Positions 55,321-64,000 of a stretch of 64,000 nucleotides of DNA are shown one piece after another. Source of the DNA: Notolepis coatsorum (taxonomy: Eukaryota > Chordata > Actinopteri > Aulopiformes > Paralepididae); the NCBI GenBank assembly GCA_963971535.1, contig OZ020591.1, positions 13,051,577 through 13,115,576 of the forward strand, written 5' to 3'. Within the stretch, counting starts at the first letter, position 1. The number at the start of each line of letters is the position of its first letter. The notes under the pieces are model-generated. The model was not told where the DNA came from, did not search any database, and was given only the letters and a program-made list of their open reading frames with translations. The translations under genes and the position numbers were made by a program.

Positions 55321-56697
55321 ACAACTACACAAAAATCCAAAACAAAATCAAAGACGACCTTGATAGATGGGCAAAACTTAAAAACACAGTACAAGCACGG
55401 ATATCAATAGTTAAGATGGATGTACTACCTAAAATCAACTTCTTCAGTTCAATGCTACCGTTACCCCCTCCAGAGGGTTACTGGAAAAGATTACACTCCT
55501 CCACATACAAATTTATTTGGAATAACAAACCACCACGTATAAAAAGATCCACCACACAGAGAAATAAAGCAGATGGTGGCATGGCATTTCCAGATTTTTT
55601 CCTATATTTTAAGGCGTACACATTAAGTCCATTGACAACATGGTTTGACTCCCAAGCATTAGCATCCTGGAGAAAAATAGAAGAAAACATAGTAGCCCCA
55701 CATAGACTGAAGGACATAGCATACACTAAACTACCAATCAAGCACTGTGAACGAAAATTTGGCCCCATAATTACTCATGCGATCCGGATATGGCGTGAAT
55801 CACAAAAAAAAAATCCTAACCCACAAAAATGGCACAATCATACTCCCTTATTCAATAACAATGCACTCTTAATTGGAAAACGACCTATAAGATTCCCTAT
55901 ATGGGAAGAGCAAGGCATACACTCATTAGGGGATGTTTTTAACAAACAGGGTTTTTGTAGTGATAAAGAAATACGCAAAAAATTTAATCTCACCAAGTCC
56001 ACATGGCTTTTTCACAAACAGTTAGAGCTATGTTTGAAGTCTCACGGTGTTCCATTAGACAGACCAATTGAACACCACAGATACCACAAATTCTTCTACG
56101 CAAGAGAGACATCGAGAGGTTTTGTTTCAGAATTTTATCATCAATTACTAACGTCCTCGTATGAAACCCTCCAACTTGACTCTGTCTGGAGGAGGGATAT
56201 ACCAGACCTGGAAAATGACTGATTGGCAAGGAGCCTGGGCAAATGTCCGACTTACATCAAGGAACCCGGATCATCAACAAATCAATCTTAACTATATTCA
56301 CAGGACATACTTGACTCCTATAAGACTGTGCCGAATGGGGCTTAAACAAGATTCCAAATGCACCCAATGTGCAAATGGGGACGAAGGGACATTTATGCAC
56401 ATGTATTGGGACTGCTCACCAGTTAAGGCATTCTGGAAAGATGTGACCCAACAAATATCAAAACTCGTATCTTGGAATATACCTGTACACCCCTCGGTAT
56501 TATTATTGAATGATGTTTTTGAGTTTGCAGTGAATCCACAGCTAAAGAGATTGGTTTTATCGGGTATCACAGTAGCCAAAAAGCTGATCGCATCACGCTG
56601 GTTTCAACCGGAAAAAATGTGCCGTAAAGTTTGGTTTCTTACATATCTCGATGTAATTTACCATGAAATATCTACAGCAAGAATTCTGGGTCTCAAT

Positions 56698-57741
56698 CAG
56701 GGAACAAACTTAACTTTTTGACTTACCAGCCATTTGGCTGGTAGATTAAAAAAACTACCAGCCGGGCAGATTTTTTACCAGCCAAAAATCCAATTAGTAT
56801 TTATATTGTAACGTTTGGCCACTTTAAATCATTGAACAGAGAGAGATAGAGGTAGATAGATAGAGAGAGAAGGCAGACCTGAAAACCTACCTGTTCAAAA
56901 AGGCCTTTGACTGTTAGCTTTTTATTTTAATTTTATTGCGCTTTTGTTTTTAAATTGTCTGTTTATACTGTTTTTAATTAACTATGTTCTATTTTTATTC
57001 TGTATTTTATTTTATTTGTTTTACTAATAACTATTTTATTTCTATTTTTTTAACTGTTTTAACCATGTAGTGTAGCACTTTGGGATCCCAGTGAACAAAA
57101 AGTGCATTACAAATCCAATCTATTATTATTATTATTATTATTATGTGTGGCTGCCACCCTGGCGGACATCTGTGCTCTACTGAGTGCACCTTTCTAGTCT
57201 AGAGAGAGAGCGCTGATTCTCCGTAGCTGAGCAGGGTTGCATTTTGTCAACACAAGTTGGAACCCTGGAGGAAGCGATATAAGGAAACGAATTGCCAATA
57301 AATGTGAAGTTATCTTTGAACCTGTTGCAGGGAATATGCCTCCACATATTTGGTAAAATCAAATGCGAAATAGTAAAATATCAGAGCACAATCAAAAACG
57401 CGATTGCAGGGTTTTCTTGTAGGCTAAAGAACGGGTGAAGTAACGGGTGATGTGCGTCTCATGTTACAAACTTGACCTCGTGAGCAGAGCGCATCTCATT
57501 TACATTTAAAGGTTCATTGTTTGTAAACATTAGAACGGACACGTGACACACACACAGTTTCAACTCACCACCGCCGCATCATATTGACGCCGAGCACAGC
57601 CGACCCATTCATTACCTGCCGGCCGAGGTAGATGCAGTGTATTTTGTTAGCCGCCAGGTGGCGGGCAGACCTTAAATTCTAGACGCCAAACAATAAATCT
57701 ACAAGCCAATGGCGCTGGGCGTGTAGTTATTTTGTACCCTG
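56698..57741. mobile_element. hAT, CAGGGAACAAACTTAAC family, with LINE fragment inside
   Basis: The ends are CAGGGAACAAACTTAAC and TAGTTATTTTGTACCCTG, with the exact 8-bp duplication GTCTCAAT (56690-56697 and 57742-57749). It shares CCAGCCATTTGGCTGGTAG-type subterminal blocks with the end at 43900-43999. A LINE tail occupies 56877-57144. Confidence 0.88.
56877..57144 (+). pseudogene. L2-like LINE 3' end with (TTA)n tail
   Basis: It reads LKTYLFKKAFDC at the start, then untranslated sequence with CACTTTGGGATCCCAGTG and a final ATTATTATTATTATT run. This is the terminal region of an L2-like LINE nested in the hAT. Confidence 0.65.
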
Positions 57742-58190
57742 GTCTCAATGAATCCAAAATGTCAATGTGGTTAGAAGTGGTGGAGAGAATAAAAGCTAGC
57801 TTATAATGGTAGTGTCTGGTTAGGTGCGAGGGATAGTGGAGGTACTTCTCAAGGTGGGGTCCGGGAGGGGGGGGTTCGAGCTGAGCATGTGTGTAGGTTT
57901 TTTTAGATAACAGGTATTAGGGGTATATCTTATATAAGACAACTAACTAAAATGTGATCTCATTGGATGTGCCCTGACAATTAATGCTTGTATATCTTAT
58001 CGTGTGTTGTCATGTTTGTTTATATGTTTGTTTAAAAAATAATAAAAAAATAAAATACAAAAAAGTAGTAATTATCACAATTAGCGATTTTTTTTGGCTG
58101 GTAAAAAATCAGTTTGTCTGGTAAAAAAAAATCAGATACTCGCCAGTTGGCTGGTAAGCCAAAAAGTTAGTTTCCTCCCCTGCTGTCACT

Positions 58191-58340
58191 GTTTACTTGT
58201 GTAAGGACATGGTTCCTTTTCAAACTGTCGATAGAAAGGGCTTTAAAGACATGGTCAAAACACGATCCAAGATATGCATTACCTGCCAGCAGACACTTGA
58301 GAAAAGGTTTTGCATTTTCTTTTCTCTTTTATCCGCTTTT
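58191..58340 (+). pseudogene. hAT (ZBED-type) transposase fossil, right piece
   Basis: The plus-strand frame from 58197 reads CKDMVPFQTVDRKGFKDMVK, then after a frameshift DPRYALPASRHLRK-like. This is the conserved hAT core segment (VKDM-P, V--GF, LDPRY-LPSR). It is truncated by the next hAT copy. It marks the oldest layer of the nest. Confidence 0.75.
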
Positions 58341-58753
58341 TCTCCCATTTTTCAATTTTTTCTCCCATCCAGTTCCCCGTTGGTCAGTCTGTCTGTTTTC
58401 CATCTTCTGCTGTGTTTAACGTTATCGGTTTGCGAGTGCTCCCTTGACTGATGGCTAGTACCACAGGACTTTTATTCAACATTCTATATGTCCGCCTCGG
58501 GTTGGCCAGTACTGCGGGAACTTTTATTAAACATTCTATATGTCCGCGGGTCTTGTGCAGTGCTCTTGTGGCACTGTCAACTAAAGCGAGCACTCAGAAG
58601 ACGCACACCGTTTGCCAGTGACCGTGATTGCAGAATGTTTTTTTTGTTTTGTTTACTAGTCGCCAGACTGGCGAGTGGTCTTCATGATTCACTCGCCAAA
58701 CCTAAAAAATACTCGCATTTGGCGAGTAAAGTGGCCTAATTTCCTCCCCTGCT
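58341..58753. mobile_element. Truncated CAGGGGAGG hAT, inverted, simple end
   Basis: The reverse complement of the family's left half (TCTTGTGCAGTGCTCTTGTG, TTTGCCAGTG, GCGAGTAAAGTGGCC, end TTTCCTCCCCTG at 58753). It has the simple end with ACTCGCCAAACC and no inserted miniature. The opposite half is missing. Confidence 0.75.
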
Positions 58754-58820
58754 CACAGAGCTTTCATGCTGTACACCAGCGTCCCCGCCTCCCCACACGG
58801 AGACAAACTGAGTACTACCT

Positions 58821-58905
58821 GCAGTGGAAAAGGAACAAAGTACCAGGTACCTAAAGCGGGTAGAGTCGAGTCGAGTAGGTACTATGCAGTGGAAAAGCGC
58901 CATTT
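58821..58905. mobile_element. MITE-like repeat with GCGCTTTTCCACTGCA motif
   Basis: Reverse complemented, GGCGCTTTTCCACTGCATAG and TTCCTTTTCCACTGCAGG form two arms, a pattern I associate with a widespread fish MITE. Boundaries are uncertain. Confidence 0.45.
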
Positions 58906-59499
58906 GAGAGTGGTTTTGAAGGTGGGTACTGGGTAGTGATTCACATTTTTTTATGGCTGTGGGTATGGCGTTCCACATTGATGTGGCATAATTGCGGAAC
59001 GTCTTTAGTGCCTTGTTTGAGCCGAATCTGGGTTGGACTTTGGACTACTTAAAATAGACTCCCCCTTCCACCTGATGGACATAATGTACCTGTACTACTA
59101 TTATTTATATACATATAGAACTGCTCCACATGGTTTTTAATATATCATGCTTTAAGTACTGTAGTTGGTGTTTTTTTATATAGTGGTCTTTTATTGTAGT
59201 TTTAACTATTTAGTTTTTATATATATATATAGTGGTGAGTGTCTATGTATTGTGACTGCATTTGTCTTTCAACCACTGCACAAATGAAGTTCCGAAAGGA
59301 AAATAAAGTAATTTGAAGTTGACATGATTTGTGAAACTCCATTACAACAGACAATGCTAGTGGACAATGCTAGCAATTATGTCAGTTACGTCTTAATGTG
59401 TCTCTTCCATTCTATTAATAGGGCTACCAGTTTGGTCTACCTGTTTTTAAATACTGGATCAACGGAGCCGTCTTTTCAACACTGGCGTTCATGCTTCAA
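58906..59499. other. No gene recognised
   Basis: AT-rich flank; (TA)n near 59218-59231. Frames at 59324-59509 have no domain support. Confidence 0.45.
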
Positions 59500-59569
59500 C
59501 AAGTGGTGATCCAAAATCAGTCTTTAAAAAATAGGTAGCAACTCGTTCACCAAAAAATGGAAATTTGAT

Positions 59570-60575
59570 CATTCATTACTCCAAGATGAAGAATTTAAAT
59601 AAAAAATGCGAACATGGATTACAAACTACATAAAGGAAAATAATGACCCCCTCATTGACCCTAACATTATCTGGGAGGCTGCAAAAGCCACTTTAAGAGG
59701 ACTAATAATTTCATATTGTTCATTTAAAAAGCGAGTAAAAAGAGCACAAGCACAAGAACTTGAGAGAGAGAAGTAATAAGATGTGAAGGACTTCATAAGA
59801 CAGCGTCTACAGAGGACAATTGGAGACAATTAATTGTGGCCAGGGCCAAATTAAACCTTAATATCTCAAATGAAATAACAAAAATGAATTAAGTCAGACA
59901 AAAGCATTACGAATTTGGCAATAAACCAAGTAAATTACTGGCCCATCAATTAAAGAAAGAACAAACTGAAAGAACTATTAAAGCAATTAATCTCAACGAT
60001 AATATAACATATCAACCTAAAGAGATTAATCAAGCTTTATTTGAATTCTACAATACACTTTACAAATCTCAAAGTTCTCATTCACAAGAACAACTGGACC
60101 AGTACTTACAAAATAAAAAAAGTCAAAATTGTCTGAATTAGACCAGCAATACCTTAACTCATCATTTACAAAAGAAGAGGTTCTGGCCACAATTAAGTTA
60201 ATGCCCATAAATAAAAGCCCAGGACCAGATGGTTTTTCTGCTGAATTTTATAAAGAATTTTGGACTGAACTTCATCCCATTTTTAATGGCAATGGTGTAT
60301 AATTTCTGTCACAACAGAATACTCCCTCAATCAATGAACCTAGCACATATCACAGTATTGCACAAAAGTGGCAAAGATCCTTTAAATTGTTCATCATATA
60401 GACCTATTAGTCTTTTAGATCACGATTACAAGATTATAACCAAATTATTAGCAAAAAGACTAGAAAGATATTTTGCCTAAATTGATTAATCCAGACCAAT
60501 CAGGTTTCATAAAAGAGAGATATTCTGCCGACAATATAAGGAGACTTTTGAATGTAATAAATCATTTAGACACCA
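59570..60575 (+). pseudogene. L1-type ORF2, linker and N-terminal RT
   Basis: Frames in order read NIIWEAAKATLRGLIISYCS, HYEFGNKPSKLLAHQLKKEQ, IKLMPINKSPGPDGFSAEFY, then 60229-60480 (NLAHITVLHKSGKDPLNCSS, YRPISLLDHDYKIITKLLAK) and DQSGFIKERYSADNIRRLLN. At least four frame changes. Confidence 0.8.
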
Positions 60576-60583
60576 GTCGGAGC

Positions 60584-61335
60584 TAGGGCTGGGCGATATA
60601 ACGATAAATATCGCGATATATTTTAATAATCGATATCGAATATCGAAATAAAAAAAATTGCATTGCTACCATTTTTTTTTCTTTTTCTTTTTTGGACCTG
60701 CAACAGGGCAATTTTAAAACCAGAGGTGGTGGACAGACTTGTCTTTCTTGCCTGCAACTTAAAGTAATGGCTTTGCTTGTCCAAATGACAATACTGACCA
60801 AATTGAGATTTATTTTTCTCGTCCATTTATTTTGTTTGCTTTCTAATTTAAAATACAGTTTGAAACCGTCTGTACACAGTAGGCTATATGTGCTAGCAGA
60901 ACTAGACTCCAGTCACGAGTCACGGTGCACATGTGCGATGGTTTGTCCACCAAAAAAGCGCCAAAAGATCAAAAATAAACGAGCAGAGCCAGAACTGTTC
61001 AACTCCCCTGGAGCCACAGCCAGCAGAGAAGCCGGTTTACTTTCGCTTTTAAACCGGCTGCAGCCTGAGAACTGTAGAGAAGCCTGAGTTCAGTGAGGGT
61101 GAATATTGTGAGAGGAGAATTGGAAGAATGCGCCAATATGAGAATTTTGAGACATAGATCATATTAATATAAGTTCACATAGCTAGGAAACAATGCTAAA
61201 CACTCAAAAAGGCCATTTATAAGATAGTTCCCCTTTAATACTTATAACAATTAGATAATTATCGATATAGAGAAATATGATAACATTATCATATCGTTAT
61301 CGCGATATGATTTTTTTCCATATCGCCCAGCCCTA
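60584..61335. mobile_element. TAGGGCTGGGCGATAT hAT in L1 (752 bp)
   Basis: The ends TAGGGCTGGGCGATATAACG and TTCCATATCGCCCAGCCCTA are inverted, with the exact 8-bp duplication GTCGGAGC (60576-60583 and 61336-61343). The interior has a short frame with MVCPPKKRQKIKNKRAEPEL, shared with the mirror copy at 63369-63946. Confidence 0.92.
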
Positions 61336-61343
61336 GTCGGAGC

Positions 61344-62536
61344 CCTTCTCTGCTCCTATCACTGGACGCAGAGAAGGCCTTCGATAGGGTTGAAGGAACT
61401 TTCTTTTTTCTATACTTGACAAGCTTAATATGGGATAGAACTTTATCGCTTGGATTAAAGCAATCTATAAAAATCCTAAAGCAGCTGTCATTACCAATGG
61501 AGCTCCCTCTGATTTTTTTGCACTAACGAAAGGGACAAGACAAGGATGCCCACTGTCGAGTTCACTCTTCGCGATGGTGATTGAATTGTTGGCGTCATGT
61601 GTACGAGACAATATTAACATTAAAGGACTGAAAATGAATAATGAGGAACATAAAATATCCTTATACGCAGATGACATTATTTTATACATAAGACCCAGAA
61701 CAGTCCTTATCACACTTATATAACGAAATAGAACAATTTGGAAAATACTCTGGATATAAGTTAAACTTTAATAAATCAAATGCTTGTCTCCTGCATACGA
61801 CCCCAACAGAAACGATGTATAAAACATATCCTTTTAATTGGTCTCCAGAAGAGTTTAAATATTTGGGAATAAACATTACACCGCAACTAGAGAACCTGTA
61901 CTGGGAAAACGATTGTCCTCTTATAGAAAAGATAAAAACTGATTTGTGTAAATGGTCCACGCTCCCATTATCTCTGCTGGGAAGAATAAATGTAATAAGA
62001 ATGAACGTCCTTCCAAGACAAAATTTCCTTTTTCAAATGTTACCATGTTACTTATCTACAGAATTTTTCAAATCTATGAATAGACCCATCTCAAAATGTA
62101 TTTGGTGTAACAAAATGCCTAGGACAAAGTTATTGACACTTGGGAGGTCTCGGTCTCCCCAATCTCCAACATTATTTTTGGTCAGCCCAATTAAGAAATG
62201 TACTGTCATGGTCGTTGGGAAGACGAGACTCAGTGGTTTCAGCTAGAAGCTAAATTTGTTGACCCGTTACCATTGGATTCTCTCATATTTATAAAACAAT
62301 TTAAAAAGATAAGAAACATAGGTAATTGTTTCACTGTTTTTAACACTGTGCTTGGAAGGACTGCTCAAAAAAACTTGGCATCACCAATTGTACCTCCATA
62401 TTCTCTCCTATCACAATCCTGATCTAGATAAACATCTAAGATCAATTAATATACTCAAATGGGCTCAGTTGGGGATAAGTCAATTCAAAGACCTGTTTCA
62501 CACAAATATGCAGTTCAAATCATTTATGGATTTAAG
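61344..62536 (+). pseudogene. L1-type ORF2, RT core and C-terminal region
   Basis: It reads LLLSLDAEKAFDRVE, NGAPSDFFALTKGTRQGCPL, SLYADDIILY, then in new frames YNEIEQFGKYSGYKLNFNKS, PEEFKYLGINITPQLENLYW, LLGRINVIRMNVLPRQNFLF and CIWCNKMPRTK. The YADD is intact, but stops and frameshifts abound. Confidence 0.8.
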
Positions 62537-62549
62537 AACAGAATATGCC

Positions 62550-62773
62550 GGGGGCTCCAGTAGCTCACTGCGTATCTCGGCGCTATTTCTGCGTCGGGAG
62601 GAGCCGTGCTGCGTCACGGTTCTGGTTGACTCCGAGTTCGATTCCCGGACCCGCCGTCATTTGCCGAATGTCTTCCCCTGCTCTACATCCCGTTTCACCC
62701 TGTATCTGTCGGGCATGCTTGACCAGAAAAGCGATAAACGCTAAAAAAATAAAGTTAAAAAAAAAATAATAAT
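62550..62773 (+). mobile_element. tRNA-derived SINE (224 bp)
   Basis: Flanked by the exact 13-bp duplication AACAGAATATGCC (62537-62549 and 62774-62786) inside the L1. The head GGGGCTCCAGTAGCTCACTG and the B-box-like GAGTTCGATTCCCGG are tRNA-like, followed by an unrelated body and an A-rich tail ending AATAATAAT. Frames through it (62545-62769) are chance. Confidence 0.85.
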
Positions 62774-62786
62774 AACAGAATATGCC

Positions 62787-63360
62787 TTCCCAAATACTGA
62801 TTCCTTTAAATATTTACAAATGCGAAACATTATACATATACTGAGAAGAGAAAATAAACTAAGACTAGAATTACATGAAATAGAAGAAATACTAATGTCA
62901 TCGACCACAATTAAGGTAAAATTAGTGAATTGTATGACATCTTCTCCAAAGAATGTCACTCATCTTTTTTGCCTTTGTTGAGGATCTGGGAGACAGATCT
63001 AACCATGAAATTTGAAGAAAATACATGGCTAAATATGTGATAGAATACACTTTCCATTTACAAGTAACAAAATCAAAGAAGCTAATTTTAAATGTATCCA
63101 TAAATTGTATCTAACTCACATTTCTACACATGTTTTGGCACTGTGATAAACTAAAACGATTCTGGAATTGTATTCATTCATTTACAAAATCTGTATTAGA
63201 AACGGAATTTGACTTGTCTCCATGTGCCTACTTACTAAATGAATTACCTGAGATCCAGATGGATCAAAAAAAAATATAGATTGCTGATTGTTATAACATA
63301 CTTTGCCAAGAAATGCATTCTCCTGTTTTGGAAAAATGACTCTTCGCCCACTTTTGAGAT
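62787..63360 (+). pseudogene. L1-type ORF2, C-terminal tail
   Basis: It reads SFKYLQMRNIIHILRRENK, LMSSTTIKVKLVNCM, and HMFWHCDKLKRFWNCIHSF, the last being the cysteine/histidine motif of L1 ORF2 C-termini. It is heavily frameshifted. Confidence 0.7.
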
Positions 63361-63368
63361 GTTTCAAG

Positions 63369-63471
63369 TAGAGCTGGGCGATATGGAAAAAAATCATATC
63401 GCGATAACGATATGATAATTTTATTTTATTTCTCGATATCGATAATTATCGAATTGTTATAAGTATAAATT

Positions 63472-63506
<35 letters not shown>

Positions 63507-63946
63507 GATTTATGTTTATTTTGCAGCAATTCTTTGTCATTGCCGCCATCTTTAGTGTTACATCCCCTCACACTCCAGTTCTCAGGCTGCAGCTGGTTTA
63601 AAAGCTAAAGTAAACCGGCTTCTCTGCTGGCTGTGGCTCCAGAGGAGTTGAACAGTTCTGGCTCTGCTAGTTTATTTTCGATCTTTTGGCGCTTTTTTGG
63701 TGGACAAACCACCGCACATGTGTACTGTGACTCGTGACTGGAGTTTAGTTCTGCTAGCACACATAGCCTACTGTGTACAGACGGTTTCAAAATGTATTTT
63801 AAATTAGAAAGCAAACAAAATAAATTGACAAGAAAAAAAAAAAAAAAAAAAAACGATTTTTCGATTTTTTTTTTATTTAGATATTCGATATCGATTATTA
63901 AAATATATCGCGATATTTATCGTTATCGTTATATCGCCCAGCCCTA
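63369..63946. mobile_element. TAGGGCTGGGCGATAT hAT, mirror orientation
   Basis: The left end is TAGAGCTGGGCGATATGG and the right end ATATCGCCCAGCCCTA. Its interior is the reverse complement of 60584-61335 (CCGCCATC side, then CCTCCAGAGGAGTTG-like, GACAAACCACC). L1 coding continues across it, but I could not find an 8-bp duplication (GTTTCAAG against GAGATCAA). Confidence 0.8.
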
Positions 63947-64000
63947 GAGATCAATTATCCCAGCTTCTTCCATTGAAGAGATTGACCTTGGAGGAGCGTG

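Larger units (their letters stand above)
47446..57805 (+). pseudogene. L1 ORF2 (endonuclease-RT), split by five insertions
   Basis: Collinear pieces: endonuclease 47446-47782 (MASLNIMIWNTGG, ALLSETHILGKDI, GTRTRGVAIVVKRKLNI) and 49551-50590 (YAPNLYEEDFF, FIIGADFNAIWNPRMDKSY, ALSDHCYLLLKGTF, LEELKKA); RT 52979-53703 (GKAPGRDGFPSEMY, MLSLDAMKAFDRLEW, ARQGCPLSPG, ICLYADDV, then hAT); 54782-55015 (GFKINWPKSAFL); C-terminal 55329-56697 (WNNKPPRIKRST, CTQCANGDEGTFMHMYWDC); and 57750-57805 (ESKMSMWLEVVERIKASL-like, stop). Besides the insertions there are frameshifts, for example near 47715, 49745 and 56222. Compared with 16914-20580 it is the same family. Confidence 0.9.
45257..58066 (+). mobile_element. 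Full-length L1-type LINE (about 6.2 kb net) with five insertions
   Basis: It is flanked by the 10-bp duplication AGTAATTATC (45247-45256 and 58067-58076) within the hAT. It starts with a 5' region of about 150 bp, ORF1, ORF2 and a 3' region ending in an A-rich run. Subtracting insertions at 47783-49550, 50591-52973, 53704-54773, 55016-55320 and 56698-57741 (with duplications) leaves about 6,206 bp, the expected size of an intact L1. Confidence 0.9.
44097..58182. mobile_element. CAGGGGAGG hAT enlarged to 14 kb by nested insertions
   Basis: The left end CAGGGGAGGAAATTAGGCC at 44097 and the right end GTTAGTTTCCTCCCCTG ending at 58182 are flanked by an exact 8-bp duplication CTGTCACT (44089-44096 and 58183-58190). 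Removing the L1 (45257-58066 plus its duplication) leaves a ~1.27-kb hAT with a simple, non-composite left end (TTTACTCGCCAAATGAG). The target is a decayed hAT transposase. Confidence 0.9.
59500..63368 (+). mobile_element. Second L1-type LINE family, decayed, with insertions
   Basis: 5'-truncated in the EN-RT linker; it continues past the hAT at 63369-63946 to the window edge (63947-64000: DQLSQLLPLKRLTLEER). It is interrupted by the hAT 60584-61335 and the SINE 62550-62773. Many stops and frameshifts make it older than the 45257 family. Confidence 0.8.

Noticed and set aside
62550-62640. Functional tRNA gene
   Set aside because: Only tRNA-like head and B box; no cloverleaf is recoverable and the body continues into a SINE with an A-rich tail.
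62545-62769. 74-codon frame as a small gene
   Set aside because: It coincides with a SINE bounded by a 13-bp target duplication.

Overview
This window is vertebrate nuclear DNA, most probably from a non-cyprinid teleost. The evidence is one teleost-type KEEQEEL C2H2 zinc-finger gene on the minus strand, L2/CR1/Rex-like and L1-like LINEs, a Gmr1-like Ty3/gypsy element, and many short non-autonomous hAT transposons whose ends (TAGGGATGCACCGATA, TAGGGCTGGGCGATAT, CAGGGGAGGAAATTAGG) are typical of fish genomes. AT/CA microsatellites are abundant. There is no prokaryotic or organellar gene organisation, and no tRNA, rRNA or CRISPR locus was recognised.

The one convincing host gene is the zinc-finger gene. 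Its large 3' exon is at 11933-14751 (22 canonical C2H2 fingers). A small upstream exon at 40628-40773 fits by strand, splice sites and phase (phase 1: G joined to AC gives Asp). If right, the gene has a 25.9 kb intron and nearly everything between 14752 and 40627 is intronic transposon DNA. A CpG-rich stretch at about 41600-41720 is a possible promoter.

Layout. 1-1222: hAT fragment, SINE-like repeat, a 600-bp hAT with its AT target. 1222-5061: a ~1 kb inverted repeat of LINE endonuclease sequence, one arm split by a LINE. 6075-6545: hAT MITE. 7208-7825: L2-like tail. 7826-11873: a Russian-doll of four DNA transposons (hAT containing hAT, plus Harbinger containing a piggyBac-like element). 11933-14751: zinc-finger exon. 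16660-20580: 5'-truncated L1 (minus). 20811-24373: 5' part of a Gmr1-like element with LTR, tRNA-Pro-type primer site, a gag with a SCAN-like capsid, protease and then integrase, truncated. 24396-26797: satellite array split by a LINE tail. 27325-34146: a ~3.5 kb CR1/L2-type LINE (minus) broken by hATs. 34722-36547: LINE with a long open RT frame. 37362-40290: one LINE 3' end split by two hATs. 42705-43766: hAT. 44089-58190: a 14-kb nest in which a hAT fossil was hit by a CAGGGGAGG hAT, that by a ~6.2 kb full-length L1, and the L1 by five further insertions, two of them nested again. 59500-64000: a second L1-type family interrupted by two mirror-image hATs and a tRNA-derived SINE.

Most hAT boundaries were fixed by 8-bp target-site duplications readable in the sequence, and the host sequence resumes in register across them, so the relative order of insertions can be read directly. 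Family names (L2/CR1/Rex, L1/Tx1, hAT subgroup) rest on motif recognition and not on a database search.
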